Under the pieces are notes generated by a model. It had not been told where the DNA came from, did not search any database, and saw only the letters and a program-made list of their open reading frames with translations. Below, piece by piece: positions 10,668-22,542 of a stretch of 64,000 nucleotides of DNA. The DNA comes from Perkinsus olseni (lineage: Eukaryota > Perkinsozoa > Perkinsida > Perkinsidae): contig JABANP010000039.1 in the NCBI GenBank assembly GCA_013115135.1, forward strand, positions 124,001-188,000, in the 5' to 3' direction. Positions within the stretch are counted from its first letter, which is position 1. Every line of letters begins with the position of its first letter. A program made the position numbers and the translations under genes.

Positions 10668-13474
10668 ATGACCAGTCCCTCTTTCCAAAACGGTAAAGTC
10701 CAGCGCACCCTTCCCGAGGTTCAGCCGACAGAGAGTCAGATAAGACGTATGACGCGCATGGCGGCTCAGCACGGGGCTGTCAATTTGGCCCAGGGGTTCC
10801 CGAATGAGGTGATCTATGCTACTGCAGTTCAATCGCCTTGCATGCTTCTCGTCAGTCCCCCGATTTTGAGATAAAGGATGAAGCCGTGCGGGCTATCCTC
10901 GGCGGTAACGTTGCCAATGCTGATGCTTTGAAGTCCCTGGATGTTGGTAACAGAGGGTTGTCAATGGCGTTACTCTATCTGATCTATGGGCTAGATCGCT
11001 TGGAAATAGTGGAGAATGAATAACTTGTGTTTTTTGTTGAAATCTCAGAGGGCCTCGTGAAGGATGGCCACACCACTCTACACTCGCTCTTTGTCGGCTG
11101 TTGACGAGGCGATGACTGGTAATGACGAGCTCAATCAGTATGCCATTCCTTATGGAAGAACAGACCTCAGACAGGCGGTGAGTGAAGCGGAGGAGTTCGT
11201 CCGTCGGGTCCACTGCGCCTGCTCAGATAGCTGGTTATTATCGCCGATTTTATGACTTTGAGGTCGATGCCGAGGAGGAGCTGACTGTGTGCTTGGGTGC
11301 CACAGAGGCTATGGCATGCACTTTGAGGGCGCTGTGCAAGCCCGGAGACTCTGTAGTGCTAGGGGAGGGGTCTATCCGCCTAGGTATATTAGTAATATAA
11401 TATTGCACTACTGTTGTTGCTTCTTGCATAGCGATGGGAGGCCGAGAGGTCCCAGGTTCGGATCCCTCAACCGTCGGAAGGCTATATACTGCCTTCGGCT
11501 ATTCGTATCCGTTGGCCACGGATCTCAGTCGAAAGGTGCGTGTGTAGATACTAATTTTCGAGCCCTTCCATGAGATCTACCCCAACCAAGCTGCTGTCTT
11601 CTACCTCAACACCAAATACTGCAGGTCGGCGTCGTCCCCCTACTCTCCCTCTTGTCAACCCTGTCCATCTCAGGTTGTACGAAGGCGATGATGATGAATG
11701 GCACGTTGATTGGGACATGCTCGAGTCGCGACTGCAGGAGGGCGACGTCAAGTGTAAGGGCCGCAGTCTTTCACGGTCGCCTTCTTAGCGGCTTGTTCTT
11801 AGGTATCGTACTGAACACTCCGCACAACCCTACTGGTAAAGTCTTCACCAAGGCGGAGATGACGAGAATAGCCGATTTGGCCGTCAAGTGAGTTCGTTAT
11901 TGGACCGTCTTCAGCAGCTCATCTCTAAGAATGTCTAGAGTTTGTTGCATACCACTCCTCCTCGGCATCCTCCTGTAAAGGTACAATGCCTATGTAGTCA
12001 CCGATGAGATATACGAGCATATGATCTTCGAAGGGGAGCCCCACCACATCATAGCGTCCCTCCCCGGCATGCGAGACAGATCGGTAAGCTAGCTGCCATC
12101 AGGCCGCTTCTCTCGCGTTTTTTTCTAGTTTAATTCGTACACCGACGTCAGATTCAAAGAATAAAATTACCCAGTACTATTTACGTGAAGGTTATTATGT
12201 TTTTCCATTGAAACGTACTTTAACTGACACAGTCACATGAGGATAACTCTGGTGCCGCGATGGTGAATTGAAAGTTATTAGGACTTGTTCCCAGGGCCAC
12301 TCGTCAGTTAGTACCGCTCGCCTCTGACAGAATTGTGAGTATAGTGGGACATACTAACAGTTCATACACTGTCATTATTATATAACACACATGCATGTTT
12401 TAGTACATCCGTAAGTATACCGTCATTTCAGTTCATCATCAGTGCCATCTCTAAGTCGGCCTCAGCCACCGGATGGAGAGTAGGCTGGGTCATCAGCCCT
12501 CGGAAATACACCGAGATCATCCGAGCTGTCCATGACCAGATGGTAGGCCTCCTTCGACCGCTCCTGCCATCCCGAGTCCATCCTTGTAGGTCCTTCAATC
12601 GCCCTCTCCTATGCAGTTCGGCACCATCGCCTTCACTCAACTCGGTGATGACTACTTCAAGCACTACTTGCCCGGAAAGTAGCATAACCGATTCCAATGG
12701 CGTATGGGTTTTAAAATCTAGATGAGTACTATGTTATCCTTAGTCTGTATGTAAGGGCTACTACGTTGTGTGCATTGCCTCAGTGTATTGACGTCAACTT
12801 GTGGCGAACTGGACTGTAGTGTCCTCCTCGTGCCCTTAAGGGTTCGTGTATACATTATGGTTTAGTAGTATATATCGTTATTTAGTATAATAGTGTTTCA
12901 CCCGTGCTGTGAGAAACGCATTTTTCATGGCGGTTTTCGGGCCTTGCATTCCGCCGCCCACCACCTGGTGTAACTTCAAGATCTGATATACATAGTAAGT
13001 AGAGGATATGATTTCGTAGGAGCGTACCAGCAGAATAAATATACGATAACACTGCTTGGCTTCTACACTGTTCTCCCCAGGTACCAGAGACGACGTGACC
13101 TTCTCGTCCCCGCCCTGCGAGACCTGGGCTTCAAGGTCACCACTCCTCACGCCGCATACTATGCGTAGGCGGAAAGATGTTATCGAAAAGGGGAAGGATC
13201 GTTTTGGTCAGGTTCGCGAATTTCCGTGGAGTGCCTCAGCTCAAGGACATGAGCTCGTGGGAGGCCTCGGACTACCTGGTCGAGCATGGCGTTGCTGGTG
13301 TGGCGGGGGCCAATTTTTGCGAGAAGGGCTCTGGTCGGGGAGATGACTGCGTAAGATTTGTTTCGACCTCTGAGTGGATACCACTAGCATCAACCTCAGA
13401 TACGATTCTGTTTCTGCCGAACTGACGACGAATTGAAGGAAGCGATAGCCCGTCTGAGGAAAGCCCTACAGTGA
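10668..13474 (+). CDS. PLP-dependent class I/II aminotransferase (kynurenine/glutamine transaminase-like)
   Basis: Pyridoxal-phosphate enzyme of fold type I. Exons: 10668-10808, an uncertain small exon near 11051, then 11109-11177, 11227-11352, 11548-11624, 11674-11753, 11803-11887, 11981-12083, 12432-12542, 12590-12678, 13081-13164, 13212-13350, 13400-13474. Phases agree from 11109 on. Motifs: AVNLAQGFPNE, NQYAIPYGR, CLGATEAM, IFEPFHEIYP, LNTPHNPTGKVF, VTDEIYEH, then SAISKSASATGWRVGW with the Schiff-base Lys, and a C-terminal domain ending ELKEAIARLRKAL. This resembles kynurenine-oxoglutarate and methionine-type aminotransferases. Between exon 1 and 11109 the helix before NQYA cannot be kept in frame by any GT-AG choice; copy B of the dispersed repeat lies in this intron. 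The rest is intact. Confidence 0.9.
10860..11030 (+). repeat. Dispersed repeat, copy B (intronic)
   Basis: Matches copy A near 3597-3690 at about 90% over roughly 90 bp. It lies within the first intron of the aminotransferase gene, so it is probably an insertion. Confidence 0.65.
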
Positions 13475-14004
13475 ATTTCGTGTATATGGTCGCCACTTTT
13501 GCTATCCAGCCATTTCTGAACGCTCCGCCGATCCACTTTTGTTCACTAGGTTAACATCGTTAACTGTCCGCTTACGGCGATCCTGTGTCTTTTGTGTTGT
13601 TTAATCCTGAGAGCTGACTGAGGTCGTCCGATGGAATGAATGGCTGCCACCCTGCGATAAATGAGGGTTAGCTGAGTTCAACGGACGGGACAATTACACC
13701 ATCTCGTCGGAGGGAAGGCGGTAGTTCCAAGGCACCAAGTGACTTGCCAAAACTAGGACTTGATTCAACGCGATCGGGCTCATAGTGAGCGAGCTAGAGC
13801 AGATTGAGTGAGTAGTAGCCGAGAGAATTGGAGTCAACAACGGCGAGGGTGGACGGGCTGAGCGTATCATACTACGTCGTTAACCTGCCGAGCCACTCAG
13901 CGTCGCTGAGTCAGCGACCAGTCCCTTCGTGGAGGGAGTGCTGTCTTCGGTTTGATAATAGGAGAAGCTTCACCTTTGAGTACATTACTATTACCATTCA
14001 TAAC
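13475..14004. other. Intergenic / 5' leader of the PBZ-RRM gene
   Basis: The frame of the next gene is open from 13828, but the sequence before the ATG at 14005 is not protein-like. No other feature seen. Confidence 0.5.
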
Positions 14005-17000
14005 ATGTCCAATCCCCCTGGAGGAACAGCATCACCACCGAGCTGGGCAACGGCAGGTGGTGGAGAGAATGCCACCAGACCACGGCTATCGGGCTGGATG
14101 GTGACAGGGGACCAGCCTAGTGGTCATTCACAAGCATCAACGACGGTGGCAGGCCAGAGAGAAACAGGAGGGCCGATGGACGATTTCTTGCCCAAGTTGC
14201 GACAGTTCCTAAGCATTGTGCGTCCTTCGTAAAGTCATTTGGTGAAGATGTGGTATCTTCAGGTTGACCCCGATCGAGAGAAGGCCAGCTCCGATGAGGA
14301 CCTCCTCAGAGTCCTCCGGGAATACGACACCCCCAACGAGCTCTTCGCCTCTCTCGACAAACAGTAGTAGCCGGCGTTGGTCGCTACCGCCGCAGCCTAT
14401 CGGGTAAGGTACAAGTCCCAGTGGCATGACCATCAGGAGGCCGCCGAGGGAGGCGATCAGGCTGCTGGTTCTAGCCCACCAGCGGCCTCCTCCCCTCCCC
14501 CACCGGCTGCCTCCAAGCCGCGCTGTCAATACGGCAATAAGTGCTATCAGAAAGAACCCGCAGCACATACGGGACTTCGACCACACCCACAGCCCTCTAC
14601 CTGATGGAGGCCCACCCACCTCCTCCCCGGACAAGAAGAAGAGGAAGCGAGATGAGGACAGTCCTGATGACTCCAAGGAGGACGATCTCTCCTTCATAGT
14701 AGACCTAGTAGTCGCTCGCCCCGCCTACTGTTCCCCGCCAGGTCCCTGATGATGATGATGTTACTGACACCTCGGACTGGAGTGGAGGGCCGACCCTTCC
14801 CGATGGTCAGAAGCGTAGAGGGGCGGTATAAAGGCACATACAACGGTGAGAGGACGACCGAGGAGATGGGGTATTTCATATCGTAGATGACCCCGACTAC
14901 ACAGCCAGCAGCAGCAGCAGTGACCCCTCTCCCGCTACCTCTCCAAACGTCTCGGCGTCGCCAGCCCCCCAACGGCCGGTGTGTATGTACGGCACCAAGT
15001 GTTACAGGAAGAACCCTGTGCACTTCAAGGAATTTGCCCATCCTTGGCTGGATAAGAATGATAATGATGATGATGCCACCAATGTATCTACTTACCATCA
15101 ACTCGCTGTGTTATAGTGTCAATGCCACCGCTGGGACAATAGTGAGTCTACGCCACACAATGCCTGTCAACCTCTCATCGTCCTCTGTCGCCCATCGGCA
15201 GCGTAGCAGCGAAGGCAGGCCCGCTTACGGTGATGATGATGGTCCTCGCTGTAGTAGCCTGCCCCCCCCATCCGTGCATCCCGAGCCTCGCTCAGGCGTG
15301 TCCTCTTCACAATCATCACCAGAGAGAAGGAGTGACGGTCGGGAAGCAGCAGTTTCGGCCTAGAGCGAAGTCCGCCGCTTCAGACCTGCCCCGTCCAGGT
15401 GGCCGAGCCTTCGGTGGCTACAACCCTTCCGTACCATCCATCAAGCTATTCGTCGGCTCAATACCCTTCACTGTCAATGAGGTACTCTGCAGACGACCAT
15501 CCGCGCCTCTCTGTTGGTGTTGTTGCCAGGCTGATCTCCGCCCCCTGTTCGCTCGCTACGGTAATATTGTGGAGCTCACGGTACAGCGGCAGTCCGATGG
15601 CCGCAGCAAAGGGCTGTGCCTGGCTCAGGTCGCCCTAGATCAACCCCTTCCAGGCATTTACCATCATTGCAGGTACGCTACCAAAGCGGAGTGTGATGCA
15701 TGCATCAAGGCTCTGCATAACACGTGAGTCAACCGAAGATTCCCCCCTCGGCAGAGCCCGTCGTGAAGATACCAGTGGAGGACAGGCCCAGGGTGGAGCC
15801 CCATGCAAGTCCGGTATGCCATAGGGGAGCTCGACGGTCACCACAACAAGCTCTTCATGGGGGGTATTCCCGCCTACTTCGACGACCGTGCTCTGACAGC
15901 GTCATTGGCGGACACGTAGTGAAGGCCCGGCTCAGTCTCCTTCTATCCCCTGGTCCAGTTACGGCCCCGTCATTGAACTCATCAGTCTACGCCGTGGTCC
16001 GGGGCAGACGACCAACGCTGTGATGGTGAAGTTTTGTCGGAGGGAGAGCGTCCATCGACTGCTACTGGACTCGAGGAGGCGGAACATGTAGGCGTTTATG
16101 ACCAGTCTGGCATCACCCCTGCTGCAGCTACCTCTGCGGGGTCTACTGCCCTACGGTACGAGTGTCCCATGCCCATCACCACAATCGTCATGATCATCGA
16201 CTCACTGACTCATCCACCGACGCCACTGACCGGGCGGAGGAGACCATGCAGCAGCAGCAGCAGGAGCCTTTGCCAAGGCAAGTCCGCCGTCGTTGGAGGG
16301 TTGCAGTTATGCTGTTCAGAGAGCTCTATCGTAGCTACAGTAGTGCCTCGTCAATCGGTGGCTCGAGCGGGAGTCAGCAGGTGTCTGCCACTCGCTGAGG
16401 TCCTGTGATGCCTTCACTCAGGACGACGAGGGCGTCGCCCCGGCCACCATCCCCGCAATACAATGGCAACCTGCATACTACTGCTGGTCGCCAGTTGCCG
16501 CTGGTCAATACAGGTCGGCTCAGCCGCTCTCGCAGCGGTACGGATACCCCGTCCATGAAGATACCCCCTCGCGATGTACCTCCTTCCTGGTGCCCCACCG
16601 GGGCACTTGACTGTCGCCAACGTCCCACCACACAAGTCAGTGGCCGGGTTTGAAGCTTAGGCGGCCACCTCTTCTTTGTCAGGAGCGTCTCCGATTTGAC
16701 AGCCCTTCTATCCCCCTACGGTACGGTCCTTCAAGTCGCTTTCAATGAGGACGAGCATGGTGTCACGACAGCATCAGTCCTGATGGGCTCCGACGCAGAG
16801 GTAGTGCAGTGGTGTTGGCATCTTCCATGGACTTGGTGATGCAGGCAAGTGCCGTCGAAGCAGCATTGGATGGCTACGTATTCCCCGACGATGAGGCACA
16901 GGAGCCCTTGAATGTCATCAGGGTAGTGCTCAGGATGGCCGATCGAGGCAGGGACCATCCCATGCAGGCATCGCCACCAGAAGGAGTCGGAGGCCCTCAC

Positions 17001-17374
17001 CCCGGCCCATCATTACCACCGAGTGACATTGCTAGCGATATCGCTATGGGCAAGATCATGGCTGGCCTTCGGAAGGCCCAAGAGACACTAGTGAGTTCTC
17101 GCCTGATTTTCGCCCGTGCGTGATTCCGTTCGCCTCAGGCCCGCCATTCCTCGCTCTATGCCGGCTCGGGAAGCTACCCTCAGGTGACACTTCCGATCAC
17201 CGTAAGGATCTCTATTCATCATCTCAGGCTCCTCTGAGCCACAATTGTTATCAGTGTTCCGGAGAGTACTGGTTGCCAGCTATTGCATCCGCCGCAGCTG
17301 CTGGGCATATACAAGCCGCTGCTAACTTGACTGATTCTGCCATCACCTCCCTTCCAGCAGAGTGCAGGCAATAG
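14005..17374 (+). CDS. PBZ zinc-finger and CELF-type RRM fusion protein
   Basis: Predicted to bind RNA through RRMs and poly(ADP-ribose) through PBZ fingers. N-terminal low-complexity exon from 14005, then VDPDREKASSDEDLL and a Pro/Ala linker. PBZ1 is at 14517-14580 (CQYGNKCYQK, then NPQHIRDFDH after a one-base break at about 14553). PBZ2 is at 14980-15048 and intact (CMYGTKCYRKNPVHFKEFAH, the canonical C-x5-C ... H-x5-H finger). RRM1 spans about 15440-15835: KLFVGSIP (RNP2), ADLRPLFARYGNIVELTV, RYATKAECD, ending ALHN..PMQVRYAIGEL as in CELF/Bruno and FCA proteins. RRM2 starts NKLFMGGIP at about 15850 and continues YGPVIELISLRRG. A third, weaker RRM (HLFFVRSV, LLSPYGTVLQVAF) lies at about 16660-16830. 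The last exon reads to 17374. Introns are about 45 nt. Exon joins between 15900 and 17000 are only partly resolved. Confidence 0.8.
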
Positions 17375-18180
17375 CCGTGGCACCGACCATCGATGCTCAT
17401 CACCAACTTTTACTTCTTTTAAGTAGTATCGTACCGTGTAACCCCGTCACTCTGCTACGTACTACCACTGCGGAATCTTTTCCTTCGACATTATCACGGC
17501 TGACTGTCTTCTACTCTAGAGTAACTTTTCAACTTTTTCGCCCAACATTATGGTTGTCTGTGAATATATATTATCATCGAAGTACTCGACTGCTGCTGTG
17601 GACATCTCTTTCCGTCGTCTTTTTCCCGCTGAGTTGGGTTGGCGAATCAAAATCCCAAGGCTGTCCTCCTACGTGGCCCGTTGCGTGCTCTCAGGCGACT
17701 CCCCGGTGAACCGATCACCTCTGTAGATGACGATGGGCAATAGAACGGTGCCCGACAGGCGAACTCGTCGTGTGGGACGAGGATTAACTGTAAATCGTGA
17801 AGGTCGGTTAGTCGTCCGTTCCCGTACGTTAGACCAAATCGCTTCGCTCCGCCCAACTTAGACCCCCGGCCGAATGAAAATTTCAACTCAATTTCATAGC
17901 ATAGCTCATCATTAGGTGGTGTATTTTATACACTTCAGAAAAAGGGGAAGCGAATGCCCAAGGTGCTACGTGTTGTGTCGGTGGGAAATAACATCACAGG
18001 GAGGCCCTACGGCCCCGTGACGTCCGGACGATCCGGCCGCCACCCCATCGATCACGACCGATCCTCACGTCAGGGTCTGATAATCTAAGAGTAAGTGTGG
18101 CGATACCATGGAGATTATTCAACTCCCACCGCTGAACGACTCCGGATGGTGGCAAATCCCACGAGGATATGATGCGACCA
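17375..18180. other. Intergenic, no gene seen
   Basis: The 800 bp between the PBZ-RRM gene and the foldback element have no supported coding frame on either strand. Confidence 0.5.
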
Positions 18181-18870
18181 AGTCTATTTGGCGGATAGGG
18201 CCGTTGCCGTAGCCTATATGGGGGTCGAGGATGATATCATCACATTAGCGAGTTGTTGTTGTTGTTGAGACATCAGCAAATTGGCGGATAGGGCCGTTGC
18301 CGTAGCCTATATGGGGGTCGAGGATGATATCATCACATTAGCGAGTTGTTGTTGAGACATCAGCAAATTGGCGGATAGGGCCGTTGCCGTAGCCTATATG
18401 GGGGTCGAGGATGATATCATCACATTAGCGAGTTGAGACGTCAGCAAATTGGCGGAAGGGTCGAGATGAAGGTATACAATTGGCCGATAAAGAAGTCATT
18501 TTAGCGGCAGGCCTCAAATAAGGAATTCAATTTATCGAATAAGGCACTCAATTTCATGTTTAGGGAAGTCAATCTCGCCGATAAGGACATCAATTCAGAG
18601 TCGTGCGGAGTTACATGTCCGAAGTTTCCAGGTCATAGTTGATCCGCGAAATTGATATCCTTATTGGCGAAATTGACCTCCTTAACGATGAAATTGAGGG
18701 CCTTATTCGCTGAATTGATTTCCTTGTTCGAGGCCTGCCGCTGAAATGACTTCCTTATCCGCCAATTATATCCCCCCGATCTCGACCATACCGCCGATTT
18801 GCTGTCTCAACCCGCCAACGTGATATCCTCGACCCCCATATAAGCAACGACCTTATCCGCCAAATAGACT
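18181..18870. repeat. Foldback (long inverted repeat) element
   Basis: The first bases, AGTCTATTTGGCGGATA, recur as the reverse complement at the far end (18854-18870). The two arms are co-linear through a GGGGGTCGAGGAT block, a GCAAATCGGCGG-like block, AAGTCATTT.AGCGGCAGGCCT and a series of degenerate words of the form AATAAGG..NTCAATTT. The arms meet around 18600-18640. The left arm is longer because of a three-copy tandem repeat (separate entry). No clear target-site duplication and no ORF. It looks like a foldback transposon or large MITE and could extrude a long hairpin. Confidence 0.85.
18188..18448 (+). repeat. Three-copy tandem repeat inside the foldback left arm
   Basis: Units at 18188-18280 (93 nt), 18281-18367 (87 nt) and 18368-18448 (81 nt) are nearly identical except for an internal run of GTT, present 5, 3 and 1 times. 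The right arm carries a single unit with one GTT. Confidence 0.9.
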
Positions 18871-19778
18871 TCTGAATGGTATAGTCGTATGCGAAAACAG
18901 TACGAAGGAGTAAACGGTATGTTGGGGCACACTCGCAACAGTAACTGGTCAGAGCATCACAGCTTGCTTGGGCGAGAGCTCAGACCGCGCACAAGGATCC
19001 TGCAGGGGGCTGACTCTTGCGGCTAGCTAAGACCGACAGAGTTGTGTGACAATAACAATATAGGGGACGAGTGAAGTGAGGTAACGCTTTCCAAACCAAT
19101 ACAACTGGAATTTGTCGGTTCGAACTGCACGTCCGAGCACAGACTCTGTGTCACGGATAATTCGACGACTCATGGTCAGCTACGACCCCCGCCTCAGCAG
19201 CTTCCTTCTCGCTCACTCACAAACGCAACAAATACGAATGAACTCGAAAAACAAATTGCAACAGCAAAGCAATTATCACAGCACTAAACAACCTTTCAGC
19301 CTCAACCTTACGCGAGGTGCTTCGTGTCCTTGACACCATGGAAACCGCCGTATACCAACTCCACTGAGTTCGGGTCGATGGCGTATCTAACCCAATACCA
19401 GTAATAATACTATGACAGAGAAAACGAACGAGTGTCGATTCTATCATTCGTAGTGAAGCAAGCTGTAGTGGTGTACAAATACCGGACAAACAAATTATTC
19501 GAAACTTGGTTCTCCATAATTTTGTCCTTCCACGATTCTGTTACGCACCGAGGCCTCAGCGAGAATGCTTATATGTTTAGACGCAACTAATTCTTTAGAA
19601 AATCACGACTGAGCGAGGGGCCTAAAATCGCACATTCAAACAGTTTGCTTATTCTGATTCGATAAGAGCGTGCGGGGGTCGAGAGAGCGCCTAATAAAAA
19701 CTAGCCTGATTCAAAACCGTCAGACCCGAATACGGTGTAGCATCCCGGTCGCCCTTCCTCCTTCCCAAAATGAGGATA
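18871..19778. other. Intergenic, no gene seen
   Basis: A/T-richer than the neighbours in parts (19250-19700). No motif-bearing frame on either strand. Confidence 0.5.
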
Positions 19779-21690
19779 TTACTTTCCAGGGCCGGTCGTG
19801 ACCAACTCGAAGGAGGTGACACCGCAGTTGAGCATCTTGTTGGACCTCGCAGGAGTTCGAACAGCCCGAGGAAGGAAGGCGTTGTAGAACTCTAGAAGCA
19901 ACAACAAAAACGGGTGGAGGCGACTGATATCTCGCGAATCTCCTTACCCCGGAAGTAGAGGGAATGGCCAATCGCCACCACACAATCGACATCACGAGCC
20001 ACCGAGCCTACGAGGAAGTCATCAACCTACCGCAGGTGACCGAGACGTTCGCCTACTGTTAAAACACCAGTCACAGAACTCCCGGAACCTCGCGAGGCCG
20101 TTGGAGCTGAGGGGCTTCGACCCATCGTTGAACCTGCACGGCGGCCGCCATTCACGAACGCTTTCTGGGGAGAGACCTTACGTTCCATTCAGTTTGTGCT
20201 CAGCGTAGAAATCGACGACATCCTTAATTTTGGGGTCCGCGACTTCGACAAAACTCGGACCAGGAACGCCCTTCTTTGGCGTCAAAGCAAAACCGTCCAC
20301 ATTGCGAGTCACTTCCTGAAACAGCACCAACCTGAATCCTCTATGATCAACCCGTCCGGACTGGGCTCATCACCTGTAGAGCGCTCATCACGTAGATCTG
20401 CTCCTGTCTGTGTCCTCCTGCCGAAGGCGCCTCTTCACCTCGAAGAAGTCTTGCCGAGAGGGCGATCATCCCGGTGGACACCGCACGTCGAAGATTTGAG
20501 GATGCCATGACGGATGTGTGCTCTGAGCAGCTCAATGGTCGTCTCGCTCCCCCGCCCACCCTCGTCATTACCCTGGTCATCGCCGGCCAGAAGTCGGGCG
20601 TACTTGTTGGTTTTCTTATTCTCCTCAATCCAGCTGAGTAACCTTAAACTCTGCTGAATTCCATCGGGAGAAATAGGAGAATCCCAATACCTAATATCCA
20701 CCAACTCACGATAAATAAACCTAGTACACCCTACAATGAGTCGGCAGTAGGCAGGAGCTCGGCTTCCTTCACTGAGCACTTCACTAGCCTCACTGGGAAC
20801 GACGGACCGAATCCTAACAGGGGCAGCACCGTGACGGCCGCCGAGGGTTGCACGCTCTCCATACCCTTATTGAAGACCACGTTCCACATGCTTTCTCCGT
20901 GCCTCAAGAAAATTATACGCTTGCGATGGGCGCGCTCGGGGAAGGCCCTGGCCTCCTCCAAAATCTGCAGCCTCGCTCGATGATAGACGGGACTGGGCGA
21001 TGCGACCTACAATTCTAGTATCCGAGGGCTGCTTCCACTTCCTGTCCTTGGAGAGAAAGAAGTGGAGAGATGCTGTTGGCATCGCCAACAACTTGGTCTT
21101 CACCTGAACGCCAGAGCCGATCAGTGATCAACAGCTCTACTACCGCCGCGGCAGAGCGAGTGCTCCAACCGTCACGCCGGGAGGCGGCAGGAGAGAAAAC
21201 GACGGGGGAGCTCAGAAGGGTCGAGCGTCGGGAGCGAGGAATTCTCTACTCATATAATTTTTAAAACCTCGCCGTCGAGGAATGAGGACGCCGCGGTCGA
21301 ACGCTCCCCACTTACATCTTCGGTAGAGGTGAGAAGGAGCACAACATAACAAGCAAGGGCTGCACATACGAGGAAGAAGACCAGTACCTGAATGAGGTAT
21401 CTTAGGTTGATCAAAGAAAGATGCAGAATATGTCGAGACTTACAAACGCTGGAGACTTAGTGAAAAGGAAGTCGGCGAGAAACGATGATCCTACAGACAT
21501 TTGGGCCATAAACTGAGCACCGGAAACATCAACGGCGGGCCAACCGAAGTCAAGAGAAGAGGGAGCATTGAAACCAGCATTAAGAGTAGCGAGGGTAGTA
21601 CGCTCCAACACTCGAGCCTCTCCATTGTCGTTGGTTAACCAGCATATACGGAACCACAGGACGACGACGACGACAGCCGCTTCTCCTCCT
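19779..21690 (-). CDS. Membrane-anchored histidine phosphatase (phosphoglycerate-mutase-like)
   Basis: Member of the His-phosphatase superfamily. An N-terminal exon (about 21690-21440) leads into a hydrophobic segment, LVFFLVCAALACYVVLLL, encoded near 21380-21310. A 190-nt intron joins STED to VKTKLLAMP (from about 21105). Then IIFLRHGESMWN (catalytic RHG, about 20910), WDSPISPDGIQQSLRLL (about 20690), SSNLRRAVSTGM (about 20500) after a 38-nt intron, SALQ/EVTRNVDGF, and VVAIGHSLYFR (second catalytic His, about 19990). The last exon ends FELVTTGPGK at the TAA at 19779-19781. All four family landmarks are present, so it should be active. Such membrane-tethered paralogues are known in protists, but the substrate is unknown. 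The first exon boundary is not resolved and the join around 20790 is inferred. Confidence 0.78.
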
Positions 21691-22542
21691 CCTCCTCTAC
21701 TCACTTTACAATCATACAGGATACGCTTAAATGGTTGAGTATAATGTGGGCTACAACAGGCAGTGACTTCAAGTCTATGACGATAGTCGTAGTATCGTCA
21801 TAGGGGTCACGGAGCTAACGATAACGATTGTCAACATCAGGACTGTCTCCCAGACTGTTGGTGGGGGACAGGAGAACTGATGGCAATAATGATATATAGC
21901 AAGAAGGAATTCTCACACAATATTTACAAACGGGTGAAGTGGCTTCCTACCACCCTCCACGCTTATCCTGGCGTGATGGGTCGTTGAAGGGGGAATAGTA
22001 ATGGGAACTAGTCCAGTGGGGTCGAAGCTCGAGAGGCGAGAGGCGTATAATGGGCTCACCAGTATCAGTAGTACCAAAAGGGAGGAGTGACGACGTGAAG
22101 AACGGACTACCGCCGGGCTTCGATTAAAACATCGAAGCAACGACGGCGGAGCGAAGCTGCTGGTTTGCAATATGTCCTGGCAGTTAATGGTTACTTTCTC
22201 AGAGGCCGCCAAGTAGTAGCTCTAATGATGTTGATAAAGTTAATGACTTCGAAGCAGTAGTAGTAGCAGCTGTATGATGATAGATGTATGGTAATCGTAG
22301 TAGTAAAGACAGATGCGGTGATCGTAACGCTGTACTGGTGGTTAGATGATTCACCTCTTGTTCTCATTGGCTCACTTGTTGACGCCTTACCGAGAGATCC
22401 AGTTGGTGTTTCTGAGGAGAAGGAAAAGTGAGGGTTAGAAGCCGAGCCACGCAACCTATTACTGCTACCACTCAGTCAGTCAGGAAGCGCTTACATCTAG
22501 CGAACGTACGGGCCTCGAACAACTCAGGTGGCGAAAATATGG
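21691..22542. other. No confident gene
   Basis: Minus-strand frames at 21913-22212 (with a short hydrophobic LLVLLILVSPL) and 22191-22454 are open but low-complexity and motif-free. They may be untranslated regions. Confidence 0.35.

Noticed and set aside
11440..11480. tRNA-like CCCAGGTTCGGATCC string in the aminotransferase intron
   Set aside because: One base off the B-box consensus; no cloverleaf can be drawn.
11353..11547. A non-canonical intron flanked by CTA repeats in the aminotransferase
   Set aside because: Moving the donor to the GTAGTG after GACTCT gives an ordinary GT-AG intron and the conserved PGDS-ILIFEPF join.
18181..18470. CRISPR-like array
   Set aside because: Three directly adjoining copies without unique spacers in a eukaryotic foldback element; ordinary tandem duplication.
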